From a virus, in IMG/VR virus record IMGVR_UViG_3300032288_003949, positions 16,926-80,925 of that record: a stretch of DNA of 64,000 nucleotides; one strand, 5' to 3'. Shown piece by piece: positions 62,584-64,000 of this stretch (the stretch's first letter is position 1; the number at the start of each line of letters is the position of its first letter). The notes beneath the pieces are model-generated. The model was not told the origin of the DNA and did not search any database. It was given only the letters and a program-made list of their open reading frames with translations. The translations under genes were made by a program, and so were the position numbers.

Positions 62584-63157
62584 GGATTACTTCTCCGGTT
62601 CCGAGTTCGGTGCTGATCGGTAGTTCAGTGTCATCGTCCAGCACCACATTGAAGTTTACGGCGAGTGCGTCGTCTGCCCCATCTGGCGTGGTGCCTTCGG
62701 TCAGCGTGTATTCGCGGATGTCGGTGATGGCGGGATGGAAGGTTAGGGCTTCTCGCAGAGCTGCTTCTAGTCCTGCTCCCCTTGTGGCTGCATATTCTGA
62801 CAGGGGTTCTGGTAGGCCGAATGCAGGATCGCAGGCTTCGTGGGCTCCGGCCTGTGTTCGTATGCACTTTTCCACCCATGCAGAGATGGCTGCTGCCCCG
62901 CGCACTACCTGTGGGCCTTGCCCCGCACTGAACAGCTTGCCCGCTGGGAAGTTGAAGGCCAGCGACCTGCCGATGATCGTCGCTTCGCCATCCACTTCGA
63001 TTTCGAAGTCATCGTCATCAGACAGGAGAGCGTCTTCGTCCTCCAGCCCCTCGGTGGCAATGTCCAGCGCGTCCTCTTCGTCTAGCGGTGCGCCTATCTC
63101 GTCCGGAAACAGTTCTTCGATTTCTTCGGGTTCGCCGATTGGAAGAATGTCAGCCAC
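62576..63157 (-). CDS. gp25-like baseplate wedge protein with acidic N-terminal extension
   Basis: A 193-residue protein from GTG 63157. The C-terminal ~115 residues are gp25/GPW-like: NFPAGKLFSAGQGPQVVRGA, ACDPAFGLPEPLSEYAATRG, AALREALTFHPAITDIREYT. The N-terminal ~65 residues are extremely acidic (EEIEELFPDEIGAPLDEEDA, DEDALLSDDDDFEIEVDGEA), longer than usual. gp25-like proteins join sheath to baseplate in contractile tails, so this is strong evidence for a myovirus-type tail. Confidence 0.82.
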   Translation of the reverse strand: MADILPIGEPEEIEELFPDEIGAPLDEEDALDIATEGLEDEDALLSDDDDFEIEVDGEATIIGRSLAFNFPAGKLFSAGQGPQVVRGAAAISAWVEKCIRTQAGAHEACDPAFGLPEPLSEYAATRGAGLEAALREALTFHPAITDIREYTLTEGTTPDGADDALAVNFNVVLDDDTELPISTELGTGEVILG

Positions 63158-63320
63158 TTGTCTCGGCCTTTCCGTTCTTGGTCTGTTCAGCGTTGTGGAG
63201 CTTCGTGACTACTTCGTGCAGTTGTTTGCGTAGCGTTTCGTTCTCTCGGCGTAGTGCGTCGATCTCCAGCGCTTGCATTCCTATGCGAGCAAACACCTCT
63301 TGTTCGTTAATCTCGGTCAT
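63150..63320 (-). CDS. Small coiled-coil protein
   Basis: A 56-residue protein (MTEINEQEVFARIGMQALEI) with heptad-like DALRRENETLRKQLHEVVTK. It overlaps the glycosyltransferase stop by ATGA and the gp25 gene start by 8 bases. A parallel dimer or trimer is likely; role unknown, perhaps in baseplate or fibre assembly. Confidence 0.7.
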   Translation of the reverse strand: MTEINEQEVFARIGMQALEIDALRRENETLRKQLHEVVTKLHNAEQTKNGKAETSG

Positions 63321-64000
63321 GAGATCAGTTTAGGAGCGCCTTCGGTGGAATACCAGCCCGCACCTTTTAGCGTGGCCAGCATCTGGAAGTACTGGTCATA
63401 GCGTGGACCGATTGCTTCGTAGGAGTATTTCTGCTCTGCGATAGCTCGGATCGCTTCGGGGTCTAGCGAGTCGCATGCTTCGACCGCATCGCAGAAGTCT
63501 TGGAGCATGCGGCAACGGTAGCCAGTGGTGCCGTGTTCGACCGTTTCTGTGAAGGCCCCCCAATCTGTGGTGATTACGGGCGTTCCGCTGAGCATGGCTT
63601 CGACGACCACGAAGCCGAACGGCTCAAGGTAGATGGTCGGTGCTATCAGGGCGCGAGCGCCCGCCATGAGTTCGGCTCGGTCCTCCGGACCTATTTTGCC
63701 CAGCATCTGCCCGTAGGTAGGCTCGTAGTCACCTTCGCCAGCAATGAGTAGCTCGCATCCAAGTCTTTGCGCCACTTGGCAAGCCACATCTAGCCCTTTT
63801 CGTTCGATCAGTCGTCCTACGAAGAGCAGGTAGTCGTTCTTTTTGGCGTTGAACTGGAATTCCGACGGATCGAAGCTCGCTGGGATCACTGCGTCATAGA
63901 AGTTTCCGTTTGCGTCGTTATTGGTTCCTGCTTCAGCGGCGTAGCTTGCATGCATCCATGCATAGCTTTCGAAGACTCGTGGGTGACCGGCGACGCTGCC
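63317..64000 (-). CDS. GT4-type glycosyltransferase (partial, N-terminus missing)
   Basis: The frame runs off the right edge: the codons before the internal ATG at 63955 continue (SVAGHPRVFESYAWMHASYA), so the N-terminal Rossmann domain is outside the window. The C-terminal half is GT-B family 4: YLLFVGRLIERKGLDVACQV (nucleotide-sugar binding), LLIAGEGDYEPTYGQML, LMAGARALIAPTIYLEPFGF and VVVEAMLSGTPVITTDWGAF (the E-x7-E motif region). It transfers an activated sugar to an unknown acceptor. Its place beside baseplate genes suggests glycosylation of virion protein, DNA or host surface. Confidence 0.85.
   Translation of the reverse strand, partial: GSVAGHPRVFESYAWMHASYAAEAGTNNDANGNFYDAVIPASFDPSEFQFNAKKNDYLLFVGRLIERKGLDVACQVAQRLGCELLIAGEGDYEPTYGQMLGKIGPEDRAELMAGARALIAPTIYLEPFGFVVVEAMLSGTPVITTDWGAFTETVEHGTTGYRCRMLQDFCDAVEACDSLDPEAIRAIAEQKYSYEAIGPRYDQYFQMLATLKGAGWYSTEGAPKLIS

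Noticed and set aside
1-64000. CRISPR array or insertion sequence
   Set aside because: No regularly spaced direct repeats and no transposase or terminal inverted repeats were seen; the repeated palindromic units are promoters at irregular distances.

Overview
The window is a 64-kb piece of a larger double-stranded DNA phage genome (or prophage), cut through a gene at both ends. The tail is probably contractile: a baseplate J-like protein, a gp25-like wedge protein and a DUF2313/tail-protein-I-like connector lie together at 60.6-63.2 kb. A large terminase, a portal and a MuF-type head protein confirm tailed-phage identity. The host is most likely an actinomycete in the broad sense (Actinomycetota). 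The phage carries an mIHF-like protein, Rpf-type transglycosylases and extended -10 promoters, and an exported protein (31.5-32.2 kb) resembles a family I associate with Thermoleophilia/Solirubrobacterales. The host assignment is inference.

Most virion, replication and lysis genes are on the minus strand; short plus-strand islands of small genes interrupt them (5.9-7.8, 21.7-24.1, 27.1-31.5, 33.9-35.0, 41.2-43.6, 46.4 kb). Nearly every island starts with the same promoter-leader unit: an extended -10 (TGCTACACT-like), a conserved start region (GTAGCGCAATC-like) and a strong AAGGAGG ribosome site.

Layout. 0-5.8 kb (minus): peptidoglycan-binding protein, Nudix hydrolase, DUF932 protein, small proteins, mIHF-like protein. 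7.8-21.6 kb (minus): two giant virion proteins of 1781 and 2659 aa. The larger joins a MuF head domain to a zincin protease, two ADP-ribosyltransferase (ART)-like domains and two kinase-like domains; the smaller has two more ART-like domains and a chain of small beta-barrel repeats. Both are punctuated at domain borders by a short M-[AKR]-S-P motif. 24.1-26.9 kb: portal and small genes, then one tRNA. 31.5-33.8 kb: exported protein, small membrane protein, DUF6321-like protein and decoration-like protein. 35.2-35.7 kb: probable structured non-coding RNA with two terminators. 35.7-40.5 kb: large terminase, small genes, a metallopeptidase, a putative small terminase and an HNH endonuclease. 43.5-46.3 kb: ParB-like / Dam-like methyltransferase / ParB-like operon. 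46.8-48.0 kb: two exported transglycosylases behind a long leader. 48.3-56.3 kb: replication and recombination operon (HTH proteins, RusA, nucleotide hydrolase, DnaC-like loader, initiator, HNH, PD-(D/E)XK nuclease, MT-A70 methyltransferase, RecB/Cas4-like exonuclease, RecT). 56.5-57.6 kb: lysis cassette (holin, GH24 lysozyme, M15 peptidase). 57.6-64 kb: tail fibres, baseplate and a glycosyltransferase.

The most unusual content is the pair of multidomain virion proteins. I read them as capsid-packaged effector polyproteins that may be cut by the head protease and delivered with the DNA. Second are the reiterated promoter-leader units, and third the unassigned RNA at 35.35-35.6 kb. The major capsid protein, head protease, sheath, tube and tape measure were not found and presumably lie outside the window.
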